Source: Lachnospiraceae bacterium
GTDB taxonomy: Bacteria > Bacillota > Clostridia > Lachnospirales > Lachnospiraceae
NCBI GenBank assembly: GCA_910575775.1
Contig: CAJTEY010000006.1
Location: 62,001 to 126,000 of the forward strand
Direction: 5' to 3'
DNA: 64,000 nt
The notes beneath the pieces are model-generated. The model was not told where the DNA came from. It worked only from the letters and a program-made list of their open reading frames with translations, and searched no databases. A program made the translations under genes and the position numbers. Below, piece after piece: positions 1-8,352 of this stretch. How positions within the stretch are numbered: position 1 is the first letter of the stretch; each line of letters opens with the position of its first letter.

Positions 1-186
1 GTGATTGACAGAATCAATCTTACCTATCAGATCGGGAAGCTGATCATGGTTTTAAAAGAAGCCATAGACAGATTTGGGTATGAATACATAGAGACTTATA
101 TTGACTATAAAGAGATAAACGAACTGATCAAGAAAGAGACACCTAACATGATATTTTTGGAGGAGATACAGAATGATAGAAAATAG
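1..186 (+). CDS. C-terminal tail of an upstream gene, probably the first recombinase of a Tn554-like set
   Basis: The frame is open from the first base, so this is probably the 3' end of a gene that starts outside the window; the GTG at base 1 need not be a start. The visible 61 residues are charged and helical and show no catalytic motif. It overlaps the next gene by 14 nt, whose ATG lies at 173. That tight coupling, together with a tyrosine recombinase and a TnpC-like gene downstream, suggests the tnpA position of a tnpA-tnpB-tnpC set. The identity rests on context only. Confidence 0.5.
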   Translation: MIDRINLTYQIGKLIMVLKEAIDRFGYEYIETYIDYKEINELIKKETPNMIFLEEIQNDRK

Positions 187-1819
187 AAGCAATGTAAAGA
201 AACAGGGGATGACTGTGAGGGCGTATGTCGGGGAGAACAGGTCGTCATATCTGGTCATCAAATATAAGATGAACAATGTGGATGAGGAAACCTATATAGA
301 GATGTTTCATGAACTGAAAAGAACAGGAGCATTTCTCAACGATTCCTATGATGATGACCTCTGGATATGCTTTGAAGATAAAGACAGTCCGACAAGGAGA
401 CTATCTTTCTCCTTTTTGGAAGCGCATCCTCAGATGGAGAAAGCAGTAAAGAATTATCTGCTGGTAAAGCTGTATGTGCAGAAATGCAGGCTGCTCACTG
501 TGACAAAAAGGCTGCTGCATATAAAGCACTTTATGGAAGATACAGATTTCGTTAACCCTGATCATGTGAAGGATTATCAGATGCTTATAGGAACATGGAA
601 TGGAAACAAAAAACGGGAGGCGATTGCAATAAAAGAATTTCTGGAGTTTTCCAATCTTGACCATGCAGGGCTGTATTATGATCTGGTAAAAAATATCAAG
701 AAAGCAGAGAACAATTACAGGGAGCTTCCAGATTTTCAGGGCGTCCTTATCTTTGACTATATCATAAACGACTATTGGGAGAAGATAAAGGATTCAGAGG
801 ATAGATACAGACTGTTCCCTGTCATCTTATGGTGGAAACTTACGACAGCCATCCCCACAAGGCCTGTCGAGTTTTACAATTTAAAGAGGGACTGCATTTA
901 TGAAAGAAATGGAAGGTACTTCTTTAAGATTGAAAGATTAAAGACAGAACTTGGCAAAAAGTTAGCGGTAAGCGATATTGTCACGGATTTTGAGATCAAT
1001 GAGGAACTATACTTCCTGATCCGTGACTATGTGGATTATTGTAACGGGATTGATGACTGCATCTATCTGATCTCGCCGCCGACCTGTGACATGATTTACA
1101 GAAATAAAGTCTTAAATACAAGACAGAAATTCATCACTGAAAAAATGAATATCTATTACCATGCCTTCCAGAAGGAAGTTGTGGAAGGGCAGTACCACTA
1201 TAAAATGGTCAGAAGCCGTATGACTAAAGACAGGGAGCTTCCTTATATCTATTATGGCGATACAAGGCATCTGGCGATCATGAATATGATGCTGCAGGGA
1301 GTAAACCCCATATACATAGCACAGATCGCAGGGCATCACACGCTCGATGCACAGGTGGGATATTATTCACATCTGGAAACAATCACTACGGCAAAGAGTT
1401 ACATCTTAAACCAGTTTATGAAGGGAAATAACCTGTTGAAAAGGCTTTCCAATGATGTCAATATGGGAGAAAAGGTTATCGAGAAGGAACTTTTGGGAGC
1501 TGATTATTTTGCCCTGCCCAAAGTTGCAAAGGGGCAGGGAAGATGCAGTTCCAAGAATATCCCTTATGAATGCAACCATAAATCCTGTCTTTTCTGTAAA
1601 TATTTCTTTCCAGAAAACGTGTCGGAAGACCTGCTTACCTACTATAAAGAAGAAAATGACAGGAATATGGCGTTTGTCAAAAAGTCACTGCAGAGCCTGA
1701 TCGGGCAGATAGACCTAAGAGACGATGCAGAATTACAGCAGAATGCTTTACAGCTTAGTGTTTTATTAAATCAGAAGATAGTGTTAGATTCATACCAATA
1801 TAAGGAGGAAAATAGATGA
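173..1819 (+). CDS. Tyrosine recombinase, Tn554 TnpB-like
   Basis: This 548-aa protein has the layout of a tyrosine recombinase of a Tn554-type transposon. The catalytic set can be placed: an Arg in TRPVE near residue 230, Arg-His in DTRH near 365-366, the GHH motif near 387-389, and a nucleophile Tyr in YYSH near 397-398. After the catalytic domain comes a Cys-rich stretch with CNHKSCLFCK near residues 462-476, a zinc-finger-like tail of the kind seen in TnpB relatives. An AGGAG site precedes the start, and both neighbouring genes overlap it, so the three genes are probably translated together. The expected role is cutting and joining transposon ends. It is slightly shorter than the 630-aa Tn554 TnpB. 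Confidence 0.85.
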   Translation: MIENRSNVKKQGMTVRAYVGENRSSYLVIKYKMNNVDEETYIEMFHELKRTGAFLNDSYDDDLWICFEDKDSPTRRLSFSFLEAHPQMEKAVKNYLLVKLYVQKCRLLTVTKRLLHIKHFMEDTDFVNPDHVKDYQMLIGTWNGNKKREAIAIKEFLEFSNLDHAGLYYDLVKNIKKAENNYRELPDFQGVLIFDYIINDYWEKIKDSEDRYRLFPVILWWKLTTAIPTRPVEFYNLKRDCIYERNGRYFFKIERLKTELGKKLAVSDIVTDFEINEELYFLIRDYVDYCNGIDDCIYLISPPTCDMIYRNKVLNTRQKFITEKMNIYYHAFQKEVVEGQYHYKMVRSRMTKDRELPYIYYGDTRHLAIMNMMLQGVNPIYIAQIAGHHTLDAQVGYYSHLETITTAKSYILNQFMKGNNLLKRLSNDVNMGEKVIEKELLGADYFALPKVAKGQGRCSSKNIPYECNHKSCLFCKYFFPENVSEDLLTYYKEENDRNMAFVKKSLQSLIGQIDLRDDAELQQNALQLSVLLNQKIVLDSYQYKEENR

Positions 1820-2391
1820 AAAACAATAAAGGCGGCAGGCCCGCAGGCTATACAAAAGAGCAGTTATTGGAGATACTGCTGCAGTACACAAAAGAACATC
1901 CCGACCAGACGATAAGGCTGTTTGAACTGGAGGCAGCCACAGGGATCAAAAGACATGTCTGGACTTACAATATGAAAGAGGAAATAGACAGGATCAACAG
2001 GGAGATACAGAAGGTAGAGACTGCACGCACAGGTATCTCGCTCCCGTCAGCGGAGCAGATACTGACTTCCTGCAAGGGCAATGAAGAGAAACTGGCGGTG
2101 CAGATACAGACGCTGATCGAGATGGTGCAGGATATGAGCAGGTATCAGGATGCGGCGAAGACAGTCAAGGTGATGCAGAAAGATTATGAAAATAAATTAG
2201 ACAAGCTTAACTGTATCATTAAAGAGAAAGATAAGAAAATCGAAGAACTGTTCACGCAGATCAACAGGCTTGCCATTGATTCGGAGAATCCAAACATTCG
2301 GAAAGAAAAAGGGATCAAGAGTAACATTATCGAATTTACGCCGCAGAATATGAATGAATTTAAGAGCAGGGCAGAAAAACTGCTGCTTTGA
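1816..2391 (+). CDS. TnpC-like transposition accessory protein (DUF6262-like)
   Basis: This 191-aa protein begins at an ATGA overlap with the recombinase stop. The N-terminal 60 residues (GGRPAGYTKE, then a helix-turn-helix-like segment with GIKRHVWTYN) resemble TnpC/DUF6262 proteins, which in Tn554 influence transposition efficiency and orientation. Residues 95-165 form a coiled coil ending in KEKDKKIEELF. No catalytic motif is visible, so a DNA-binding or assembly role is likely. Family assignment is by recall of the architecture and gene order, not by search. Confidence 0.7.
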   Translation: MKNNKGGRPAGYTKEQLLEILLQYTKEHPDQTIRLFELEAATGIKRHVWTYNMKEEIDRINREIQKVETARTGISLPSAEQILTSCKGNEEKLAVQIQTLIEMVQDMSRYQDAAKTVKVMQKDYENKLDKLNCIIKEKDKKIEELFTQINRLAIDSENPNIRKEKGIKSNIIEFTPQNMNEFKSRAEKLLL

Positions 2392-2463
2392 TTAAAATAA
2401 TATGTTATTTTATGACATCTTATAAAACAGAAACTACAGAATATAAAACAGAATAAAATATTA

Positions 2464-2478
2464 TGACATAATATGTCA
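2464..2478. promoter_or_regulatory. 15-bp palindrome TGACATA-A-TATGTCA
   Basis: This is a perfect 7-bp inverted repeat around a single A, in an AT-rich 166-bp gap after the TnpC-like gene. A related TTATGACAT half-site occurs about 45 bp upstream near 2416. It could be a transposon-end recombinase site or an operator for the downstream helicase-associated gene. Function is inferred only from symmetry. Confidence 0.4.
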
Positions 2479-2557
2479 CAAATTGAAATAAGTGAACAGG
2501 CAGTTGCATTTAAGGTGGCTGCCTCCATATCAAAAGAGAAGGGAGGGTAGATTGCAT

Positions 2558-3463
2558 ATGCAGTTTAATATAAAAGATCCGAAGGACAGGGAGAAATTTC
2601 TCCTTGAAATCATGTATTACATAATGGATGCGGGATATCTGGAGCAGAAGAAATTCCTGCATATCCCAGAGGAATACGTATCAGCGGGCGGTTATCCGCT
2701 CGGCAGGATATGGGCAGGACTAAAGGAAACATATGACCAGAATCTGTTGGCAGAAGAAGAGATAAGGTTTCTGCTAAAGATAAGGATGCAGCTTACGGAT
2801 TCTCCGCAGAAAGACCTGTGCATATGGCTTGGCAGGGCAGATGAAGTGGAAGCGTATTACAAAGAGCATGGAACCTTGTCTATGCCGAATACAACCTTGT
2901 TCTGTGATGGGGTGAGCATGTTTCAGTGGGTGCATTATCAGAAAAAGATGTACAAGAGGGGAGAGCTTTCATCCTACCAGATCGCACGACTGGAAGGAAT
3001 GGGGATGCAGTGGATCAAGCCAAAGCAAGTGACTGGATGGAATCAGGGGTACAGCTATGCCAAGCAGTATTTTGAGACAAACGGGCATTTGTTTGTTCCA
3101 AAGAAATATGTTACGTCTGATGGGTTTGCACTCGGCAAATGGATTGAGGAGCAGAGGGACAGATACCTTGGACTTTCGCAGTATGGGATCAGTGAAGAGA
3201 GAATCGATATGCTGGAAGAGATTGGGATGTTCTGGGAAGACATTAAGAATGCGGAATGGGATTGGTTTGTGGGGCTTCTTCGGGAGTGCATCAGGAAAAC
3301 GGAGAAGCCGTTTGTGATCGGGAGAAGTTATAGATATAAAAACTATGCGCTTGGGGAGAAGGTGAGTGAGGTGATCAGGCAGTATGCGGATGGGAGTTTG
3401 ACAGAAGAGCAGGAGAGAGATTTGCGTAAGGTTGGGTTTAAGTTTAATAAGCATATTAAGTGA
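2558..3463 (+). CDS. Protein of repeated helicase-associated (HA) domains
   Basis: The frame is open from 2492, but the ATG at 2558 has a GGGAGGG ribosome site about 10 nt upstream and gives a 302-aa protein. It consists of about four repeats of roughly 65 residues, each with a pattern like Y-F-x-x-x-G-H-L-x-V-P followed by G-x-x-L-G-x-W-I and ending in L-E-x-I-G-M-x-W. This matches the helicase-associated domain (PF03457), a small helical, probably nucleic-acid-binding module usually attached to large helicases. No helicase motor is present here. Stand-alone HA proteins occur in mobile elements; their role is unknown. A terminator follows the stop. Confidence 0.75.
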   Translation: MQFNIKDPKDREKFLLEIMYYIMDAGYLEQKKFLHIPEEYVSAGGYPLGRIWAGLKETYDQNLLAEEEIRFLLKIRMQLTDSPQKDLCIWLGRADEVEAYYKEHGTLSMPNTTLFCDGVSMFQWVHYQKKMYKRGELSSYQIARLEGMGMQWIKPKQVTGWNQGYSYAKQYFETNGHLFVPKKYVTSDGFALGKWIEEQRDRYLGLSQYGISEERIDMLEEIGMFWEDIKNAEWDWFVGLLRECIRKTEKPFVIGRSYRYKNYALGEKVSEVIRQYADGSLTEEQERDLRKVGFKFNKHIK

Positions 3464-3470
3464 GAAAATG

Positions 3471-3497
3471 GGAACTGGAGATTTTCAGTTCCTTTTT
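3471..3497 (+). terminator. Rho-independent terminator after HA gene
   Basis: A GGAACTG / CAGTTCC stem with an 8-nt loop is followed directly by TTTTT. It lies 8 bp after the HA gene stop and separates it from the NACHT gene. Confidence 0.85.
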
Positions 3498-3507
3498 CAT
3501 GGAGTGG

Positions 3508-3536
3508 TTGGAAAGTGACTGAAAAGATAGTACAAT
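3508..3536 (+). promoter_or_regulatory. Candidate sigma-A promoter of the NACHT gene
   Basis: TTGGAA at 3508-3513 and TACAAT at 3531-3536 are separated by exactly 17 bp. This sits just after the HA-gene terminator and about 35 bp before the NACHT start, indicating that the NACHT gene has its own promoter. Confidence 0.6.
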
Positions 3537-3570
3537 GAAAGCAAATATATTGATGAGGGGAGTTGTACAA

Positions 3571-6078
3571 ATGATGGCAGAATTAGATATACTTAAAAGT
3601 TTTGGCTTAAAGGTTGCTGAATATTGTATAGATATAGGAAAAGAAAAAATTATAGAAGCAAATAAAAATAGGAAAACTGACGGTCAGAGTATGGAAACCA
3701 GAATATATCAGGTAATAGTAAATGCTTTGAATGAATTTCCATACAACAAATATAAGAAGAAAGAGCAGGTATATGACGCTGCGGAAAGTATATTAAAGCA
3801 ATTCAAGAATGGTGGAGATGACTATAAGGAAAATGTAAGGGCAGGTTTACAGATTATTGCGGCACAGGTTACTATTGAAACATGTGATGATTTTTTGAAA
3901 ATACTGTACCATGAAATTTGTATGGATAAAAATGATATTTTATATAAGGAAATTATTTTGCTTCAGGGAGGACAAACATTTGAAGCTGTGCGTGAAGGTT
4001 TTGATGTGAGCAATAGAAATGATGAAAAGACACATGAGAAATTAGATTATGTGATAGAAGGTATAGATAGTATAGATAAAAAGATAAATGCAATAGTGAA
4101 CAATGAGGCAAAGGATTACGAAATCCCTATAAAAAATAGAGCAAGGGAATATGCTGATAAATGGGATGAAAATGTATTCTTGAATGATTTTGACGAAGAA
4201 GATGAAAATGCTGGTATAAATATAAAGTTGAGGGAGATATATAAAGAAGAATGTTTGCCACATTATATATGGGGATTCAATACCAAATCATCAGATAGAT
4301 TGAAAAATTATTTGTTGAAATACATAAATAGTGATAAAAAGAAAATGCTACTGATTTTAGGACAGCCAGGTATAGGGAAAAGTACACTGATTACATGGAT
4401 GATGGCTAACATAGTAGAAAAGGAAGAGGATATTCTTGTGTATCAGTTTGCTTCTGATTTAGGGGGTGTTAATTGGCAGGATGATAATATATTAGACGAG
4501 ATATTTGCAACTATTGACTTAGAGTACAATATGTTAGAGGGAAAGACATTAATTCTTGATGGTTTTGATGAGATATCTGTGAAGGAGAATAGGGAAAAAA
4601 TTTTACATAAATTGAATCAAGAATTAGAAAAGAAGAATTATTTGAGGAAATTTTCGCTTATTGTAACATGTAGAGAAAATTATGTAGATAAGGAAACGTT
4701 AAAAGAAATTGAGTATATTACATTACAGGCATGGGATGAAACACAGATAAGAAGTTTTTGTGAAACTTATGAAGAAGTAATTATGAACAAAGATTCGGCA
4801 AGAATTAATAAAAATTCGGAGATTGAGATTGACAAAATTATTGAAAAGAAAGATATAATGGGGATTCCTCTTATACTGTATATGGTATTGGCATTAGAAG
4901 TTGATATTGAAAGAAGTAATTCTATCGTTGATATATATGATCAGATTTTTTTATTAAAAGGAGGAGGCATATATGACAGGGGTTATGACGTAGAACACAG
5001 GATTAATGACCCTGAAATCAAAAAACATATACATCATATTTCTCAAAGAATTGCTTTTTGGATGTTTGAAAATAATGCAGATAAAGCAATTATTTCACAA
5101 GAAAAATTTGAAGAGATTTGCGAAAATGAGATGGAAGAATCGGACCAAAAAGATGTGGCTATAAAAAGTGATACTTTAATCGGGAATTTTTTCCAATTAA
5201 GACATTGTGAAGGAAAAGGAACAGATGAGCTACAGTTTGTGCATCGTTCTATATATGAGTATTTTGTTGCTATATACTTTTATGAATCTATATATAAATT
5301 GAAGTCTAAAGAAAAAATTGCAGGGAAATTAGGAGAACTATTAAAATATGGAGAGTTATCCGAGCAGATGCTTGAGTTTATAAAATATAAGTTTGACAGC
5401 ATGAAAGAATATGATTTATCAGAAGTTACAAGAGAGATTTTTAATATAATGTTACACGATGGTATGACTTACTATTTTATAAAGGAACAAAAAGAACCAC
5501 TATTAGATATCCTTCATCGGGAATATAATATATTTGTCAATATGCTTGAAATGCTCCATTTGTGGCAAGATAAATTGGAATACATTGATATAAAAATAAT
5601 GGACTACTTGCAGCATAATCATTCTAATGGACTGAATTTAGGAGGAGTAAATTTAAGAGGAGCATTTTTAAGCATAACATATTTAACCGAAGCAAAATTA
5701 AACGGAGCGAATTTAAGAATGGCATTTTTAAACGGAGCAAATTTAAACGGAGCAAATTTAAACGGAGCAAGATTAGGCGGAGCAGGTTTAGTCGAAGCAA
5801 ATTTAAGAGGAGCAAATTTAAGTGGAGCAGATTTACATGGGGCAAATTTAAGAGGGACAAATTTGAGTGGAACAAATTTAAGCGGAGCATATTTAAACGG
5901 AGCAAATTTAAACGGGGCAAATTTAAACGGGGCAAATTTAAGCAAAACCATTTTTGACGCGGAGCAAGTGGATATACTACATGAGAAAATTGACTTGAGC
6001 AGGAGCAGAGTGATGTTGTATGAAACAAACGAGATAATAAGCTATCAAGAATATTGTAACAGAAAACAAAAAGATTAA
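3571..6078 (+). CDS. NACHT-family STAND NTPase with C-terminal pentapeptide repeats
   Basis: Two adjacent ATGs at 3571 and 3574 follow a GAGGGGAG site; an upstream in-frame ATG at 3535 lacks one. The protein is about 835 aa. Residues 1-200 are helical with no recognised effector. A NACHT NTPase follows: Walker A GQPGIGKST near 263-271 and the typical LILDGFDE Walker B near 326-333. After a helical segment with the HRSIYEYFVAIYF motif common to NACHT proteins, residues about 690-795 are some 21 pentapeptide repeats of the A(N/D)LXX type. Bacterial NACHT proteins (bNACHT) are known antiphage sensors related to animal NLRs, so defence is the leading inference. The gene is more AT-rich than the flanking transposon genes and has its own promoter and terminator, as expected of portable cargo. 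Confidence 0.85.
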   Translation: MMAELDILKSFGLKVAEYCIDIGKEKIIEANKNRKTDGQSMETRIYQVIVNALNEFPYNKYKKKEQVYDAAESILKQFKNGGDDYKENVRAGLQIIAAQVTIETCDDFLKILYHEICMDKNDILYKEIILLQGGQTFEAVREGFDVSNRNDEKTHEKLDYVIEGIDSIDKKINAIVNNEAKDYEIPIKNRAREYADKWDENVFLNDFDEEDENAGINIKLREIYKEECLPHYIWGFNTKSSDRLKNYLLKYINSDKKKMLLILGQPGIGKSTLITWMMANIVEKEEDILVYQFASDLGGVNWQDDNILDEIFATIDLEYNMLEGKTLILDGFDEISVKENREKILHKLNQELEKKNYLRKFSLIVTCRENYVDKETLKEIEYITLQAWDETQIRSFCETYEEVIMNKDSARINKNSEIEIDKIIEKKDIMGIPLILYMVLALEVDIERSNSIVDIYDQIFLLKGGGIYDRGYDVEHRINDPEIKKHIHHISQRIAFWMFENNADKAIISQEKFEEICENEMEESDQKDVAIKSDTLIGNFFQLRHCEGKGTDELQFVHRSIYEYFVAIYFYESIYKLKSKEKIAGKLGELLKYGELSEQMLEFIKYKFDSMKEYDLSEVTREIFNIMLHDGMTYYFIKEQKEPLLDILHREYNIFVNMLEMLHLWQDKLEYIDIKIMDYLQHNHSNGLNLGGVNLRGAFLSITYLTEAKLNGANLRMAFLNGANLNGANLNGARLGGAGLVEANLRGANLSGADLHGANLRGTNLSGTNLSGAYLNGANLNGANLNGANLSKTIFDAEQVDILHEKIDLSRSRVMLYETNEIISYQEYCNRKQKD
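5632..5946 (+). repeat. Tandem 15-bp DNA repeats encoding the pentapeptide solenoid
   Basis: About 21 units of 15 bp lie inside the NACHT gene, many close to the consensus AACGGAGCAAATTTA. Several neighbouring units are nearly identical at DNA level, so expansion or contraction by slippage would be in frame and would lengthen or shorten the solenoid. The long open frames on the opposite strand here are a by-product of this repeat. Confidence 0.85.
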
Positions 6079-6132
6079 ATAAATTTGAAATAGTAATAGT
6101 TGTTTTATATTGAGTATTTAATCTGAATCAAA

Positions 6133-6358
6133 GATGCCCGAACGGGTCGAGCGCATCTCAAATAAAAAATATGGGGGGAGAGTCCAGTGGACTGTCCTCA
6201 TATTTTTTATGGCCCTGCTCAAGGTCGTCCGCTTGCGGACAAATTGTTTCTGCGAGCAGGAACAATTTCCTTGATAGCGGAGCGTAAAGGGTGAGGCAAT
6301 CTGTTCATGCTTTGTCCGCGCGCGGGGAAAGCATAGATTGGCGAGACCCGTTTCCTAA
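6133..6358 (+). ncRNA. Multibranched structured intergenic element (ncRNA or palindromic repeat), unidentified
   Basis: The gap between the NACHT gene and the next gene is packed with nested inverted repeats. An outer stem AACGGGTC (6141-6148) pairs with GACCCGTT (6345-6352). Inside are: a long hairpin 6164-6208 with AGTCC/GGACT tip and A-rich/T-rich base, which may terminate the NACHT transcript; a three-way junction closed by CAAGG (6220-6224) and CCTTG (6269-6273) holding the perfect hairpins 6227-6240 and 6241-6268 with no unpaired base between them; and a hairpin 6297-6340 with a CCGCGCGCGG core. It is much more GC-rich than its surroundings. No known RNA family was recognised. A dispersed palindromic repeat is the main alternative. 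The strand is not fixed by the sequence. Confidence 0.6.
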
Positions 6359-6558
6359 CGTAGAGCCGTAAGATTAGATTTTATAAGAAAAGGGATTGGA
6401 ATTACTGGATTAGAAGTTGATACCCTTTTCTTAACATTAAGAAATATTGGTTGTGTAAACATATGGCGGCAAGAATCTATTGCTATTGACATAATATTAT
6501 GATAATCTTTGTAATCAAAGGGATAGTAATTCATTCGTAGTCAGAAAGGGGAAATATT

Positions 6559-7458
6559 ATGGATGATATTCAAAATGTAATACCTAAAACAGATTATAAA
6601 GGTTTGACGGCAGCACTTACTTCGTTAAGTTGTGCTACAGCTAAATTGCGGGTAAACTGGGAAGAAATTGCAGAAAGTATGGCATCACAGCTAGAACCAA
6701 TATCAAAAATACAGACATTTGATTTCTCATCAGTGAAATCAATACAGAGACAGCTTGAATCCATTCAAAAGATGGGAGTAAGTATATATGACGCTTTTTC
6801 GGAAATAGACACAGAAAGTATTACGAGAGTACTCAAGGTGTCAAATCCTTTTGCTAATTATGATTATGATATGATGGCAAAAGCACTACAGAATTCATTT
6901 AGAATAGCAAAAGAAAAGAAAGAAAATATTGAGCCAAAAGAGCAAAAAGTAATTTTGGAATCAATTGTTGCTGAGGTGAAAGAGGAATATAATAAAGGTG
7001 AAGCAATAATAGATAAAGATTCATCTAAAATAAAAGTAGTAAAAGAGAAAAAGAAACTTACTACAGATGATGTATGGAAGATAATTGAAAGAATCGGAAT
7101 AATTATATCTATTATTGCAGGTTTAAAAGGCTTATTTGTTGATACGTCAACGAAAATTTATAATTCAGTCTATGAAACAAATAATTATTACATAAATGTA
7201 TTGAATATAGATGCAGACTATTGGAATATGTTTCAGTATCGAATTGTTAATCGGAATGATGTCATGCCGAGAATTAAACCTGATTGTACATCCAGAGTAA
7301 TGGGGCATTTATCCGAAGGATGTGTGGTGCAGGTGCTTGATAAGCGTGGAAAATGGGTGCAAATATGTTGGAAAGATGAAGAGGGTAGTGAGTGCTGTGG
7401 ATGGATTCAAAATTACAAATTGGATGAATTTAAGAACAATCAATTAAAAAGAAAGTAA
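6559..7458 (+). CDS. Membrane-anchored protein with bacterial SH3 domain
   Basis: An AGAAAGGGGAAA site precedes this 299-aa frame. Residues 1-150 are predicted helical and rich in Ile, Ser and charged residues. One hydrophobic segment lies near 178-196 (IGIIISIIAGLKGLFV). The C-terminal 75 residues have the layout of a bacterial SH3 domain, with a Val-rich strand followed by GKWVQI and GWIQNY. There is no signal peptide, so the topology is uncertain. It follows the NACHT gene and the structured element, and shares their AT-rich composition, so it may belong to the same defence cargo. It could equally be an independent cell-surface protein. Function is unknown. Confidence 0.7.
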   Translation: MDDIQNVIPKTDYKGLTAALTSLSCATAKLRVNWEEIAESMASQLEPISKIQTFDFSSVKSIQRQLESIQKMGVSIYDAFSEIDTESITRVLKVSNPFANYDYDMMAKALQNSFRIAKEKKENIEPKEQKVILESIVAEVKEEYNKGEAIIDKDSSKIKVVKEKKKLTTDDVWKIIERIGIIISIIAGLKGLFVDTSTKIYNSVYETNNYYINVLNIDADYWNMFQYRIVNRNDVMPRIKPDCTSRVMGHLSEGCVVQVLDKRGKWVQICWKDEEGSECCGWIQNYKLDEFKNNQLKRK

Positions 7459-7476
7459 TGATTTGTTGTATAGTTT

Positions 7477-7515
7477 GTCCCTTTTATCAGAAATGGTAAG
7501 AGGGATTTTTTATAG
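7477..7515 (+). terminator. Terminator after SH3 gene
   Basis: TCCCTTTTA pairs with TAAGAGGGA (one wobble pair) and is followed by TTTTTTA. It closes the SH3-protein transcript. Confidence 0.75.
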
Positions 7516-7570
7516 TAAAAAATTGAGCTAGTGCAAAAAAGAATGATATATTTTTGAAATACAGATAGAC

Positions 7571-7599
7571 TTAGAGTGTTTAATTAAAAATAATATAAT
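7571..7599 (+). promoter_or_regulatory. Candidate promoter of the secreted-protein cluster
   Basis: TTAGAG (7571-7576) and TATAAT (7594-7599) have a 17-bp spacer. Initiation near 7606 would give a leader of about 180 nt that contains the structured element at 7664-7740. Confidence 0.45.
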
Positions 7600-7663
7600 A
7601 GTTCAATATTTTTTGAATAATTTTTAATGACTCATTTATGATGAGAAAGATTATACAACTTTT

Positions 7664-7740
7664 GCCTGTTGTGGTTAGCAGGGGCTATGGCCATCAGCTA
7701 TTCTTTAACCACGGTGAAGCAATTCAGCAGGAATAGCTAT
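7664..7740 (+). ncRNA. Pseudoknot-capable 5' leader, possible cis-regulatory RNA
   Basis: A hairpin CCTGTT/AGCAGG (7665-7682) presents the loop GTGGTT. A GGC-TATG-GCC hairpin follows. Then AGCTATTC (7697-7704) pairs with GAATAGCT (7731-7738), and inside that stem-loop AACCAC (7708-7713) is complementary to the first loop, giving a loop-loop pseudoknot. The alternative pairing GTGGTTA/TAACCAC would compete with it. It lies about 50 nt before the start codon of a secreted protein. I compared it by eye with c-di-GMP-I, c-di-GMP-II, THF, preQ1 and fluoride riboswitch signatures and found no match. Confidence 0.45.
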
Positions 7741-7787
7741 TAACATAAAAAATATCTCAAAATGAGAAAAGAAAGGAAAAAATAGAA

Positions 7788-8303
7788 ATGAATAAGAATA
7801 AAATTTTAACAGCAGTTATGGCTGGAACAATGATGATGGGAAGTGCTCTTCCTGTATGCGCAGCAACAACAGATTATGATCCTATTTCACAGACAGAGGT
7901 TGGAGAGGATGGTACATCAAGAGATACAGAGGTCCTGTATACAAGAGCATCTTCCTACTCCGTAGTGATCCCTAAGACTATTGTACTGGATGCGGTTTCT
8001 AAGGATTCTGATTATGCAGTAAGAGTATATGGCGATATTTCTTCTGACAAGAAAGTAACAGTAGCTCCTCAGGATGCACTTACAGATATTGAAGGAATCA
8101 ACTTCTATATGATAGATCAGGCAACAGCAGGAACAAAGAAAGCAAATGTTCAGGCTGATGTAACACAGGACGTTGTTGACTGGACAAGTGCTGAGGTTAC
8201 TGCGGATACTTCCAAGGATGGTAATGTAGCGGCTCCAACCATTACAGCAGGTAACTGGAAGGGTACATTTAACTTCAATATTGCACTCGCAGATGCAGAG
8301 TAA
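7788..8303 (+). CDS. Small secreted protein with 'IPKTI' domain
   Basis: A GAAAGGAAAAAA site precedes this 171-aa protein. A signal peptide ends at PVCAA (near residue 26). The rest is one beta-rich domain of about 125 residues, recognisable by SSYSVVIPKTIVLD, a later V-x-V-A-P strand, a central DFYM-like NFYMIDQ strand and a closing AG-W-G-F segment. The same domain recurs in the secreted proteins at 9495 and 15927. There is no membrane anchor or sorting signal, so it is either released or assembled with partners. It has the general look of a major surface subunit; a pilin- or S-layer-like role is only a guess. Confidence 0.75.
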   Translation: MNKNKILTAVMAGTMMMGSALPVCAATTDYDPISQTEVGEDGTSRDTEVLYTRASSYSVVIPKTIVLDAVSKDSDYAVRVYGDISSDKKVTVAPQDALTDIEGINFYMIDQATAGTKKANVQADVTQDVVDWTSAEVTADTSKDGNVAAPTITAGNWKGTFNFNIALADAE

Positions 8304-8352
8304 TTTTTAACAAAGAATAGAGTTTAAAAAACAGAATGTTTTATATTGATAA

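Noticed and set aside
5632-5946. Regular repeats resembling a CRISPR array
   Set aside because: The 15-bp units are contiguous, lie in frame within the NACHT gene and have no unique spacers; no cas genes are present.
5619-6028. Long minus-strand open frames of 110 and 134 codons
   Set aside because: They are antisense readings of the 15-bp pentapeptide-encoding repeats, giving low-complexity Lys/Phe/Leu repeats without a ribosome site.
6133-6358. Retron msr-msd or group II intron
   Set aside because: No reverse transcriptase gene lies nearby and no intron domain V or retron branching-guanosine arrangement was recognised.
7664-7740. c-di-GMP, THF, preQ1 or fluoride riboswitch
   Set aside because: Conserved core sequences of those classes could not be matched by eye; it is reported only as an unidentified structured leader.
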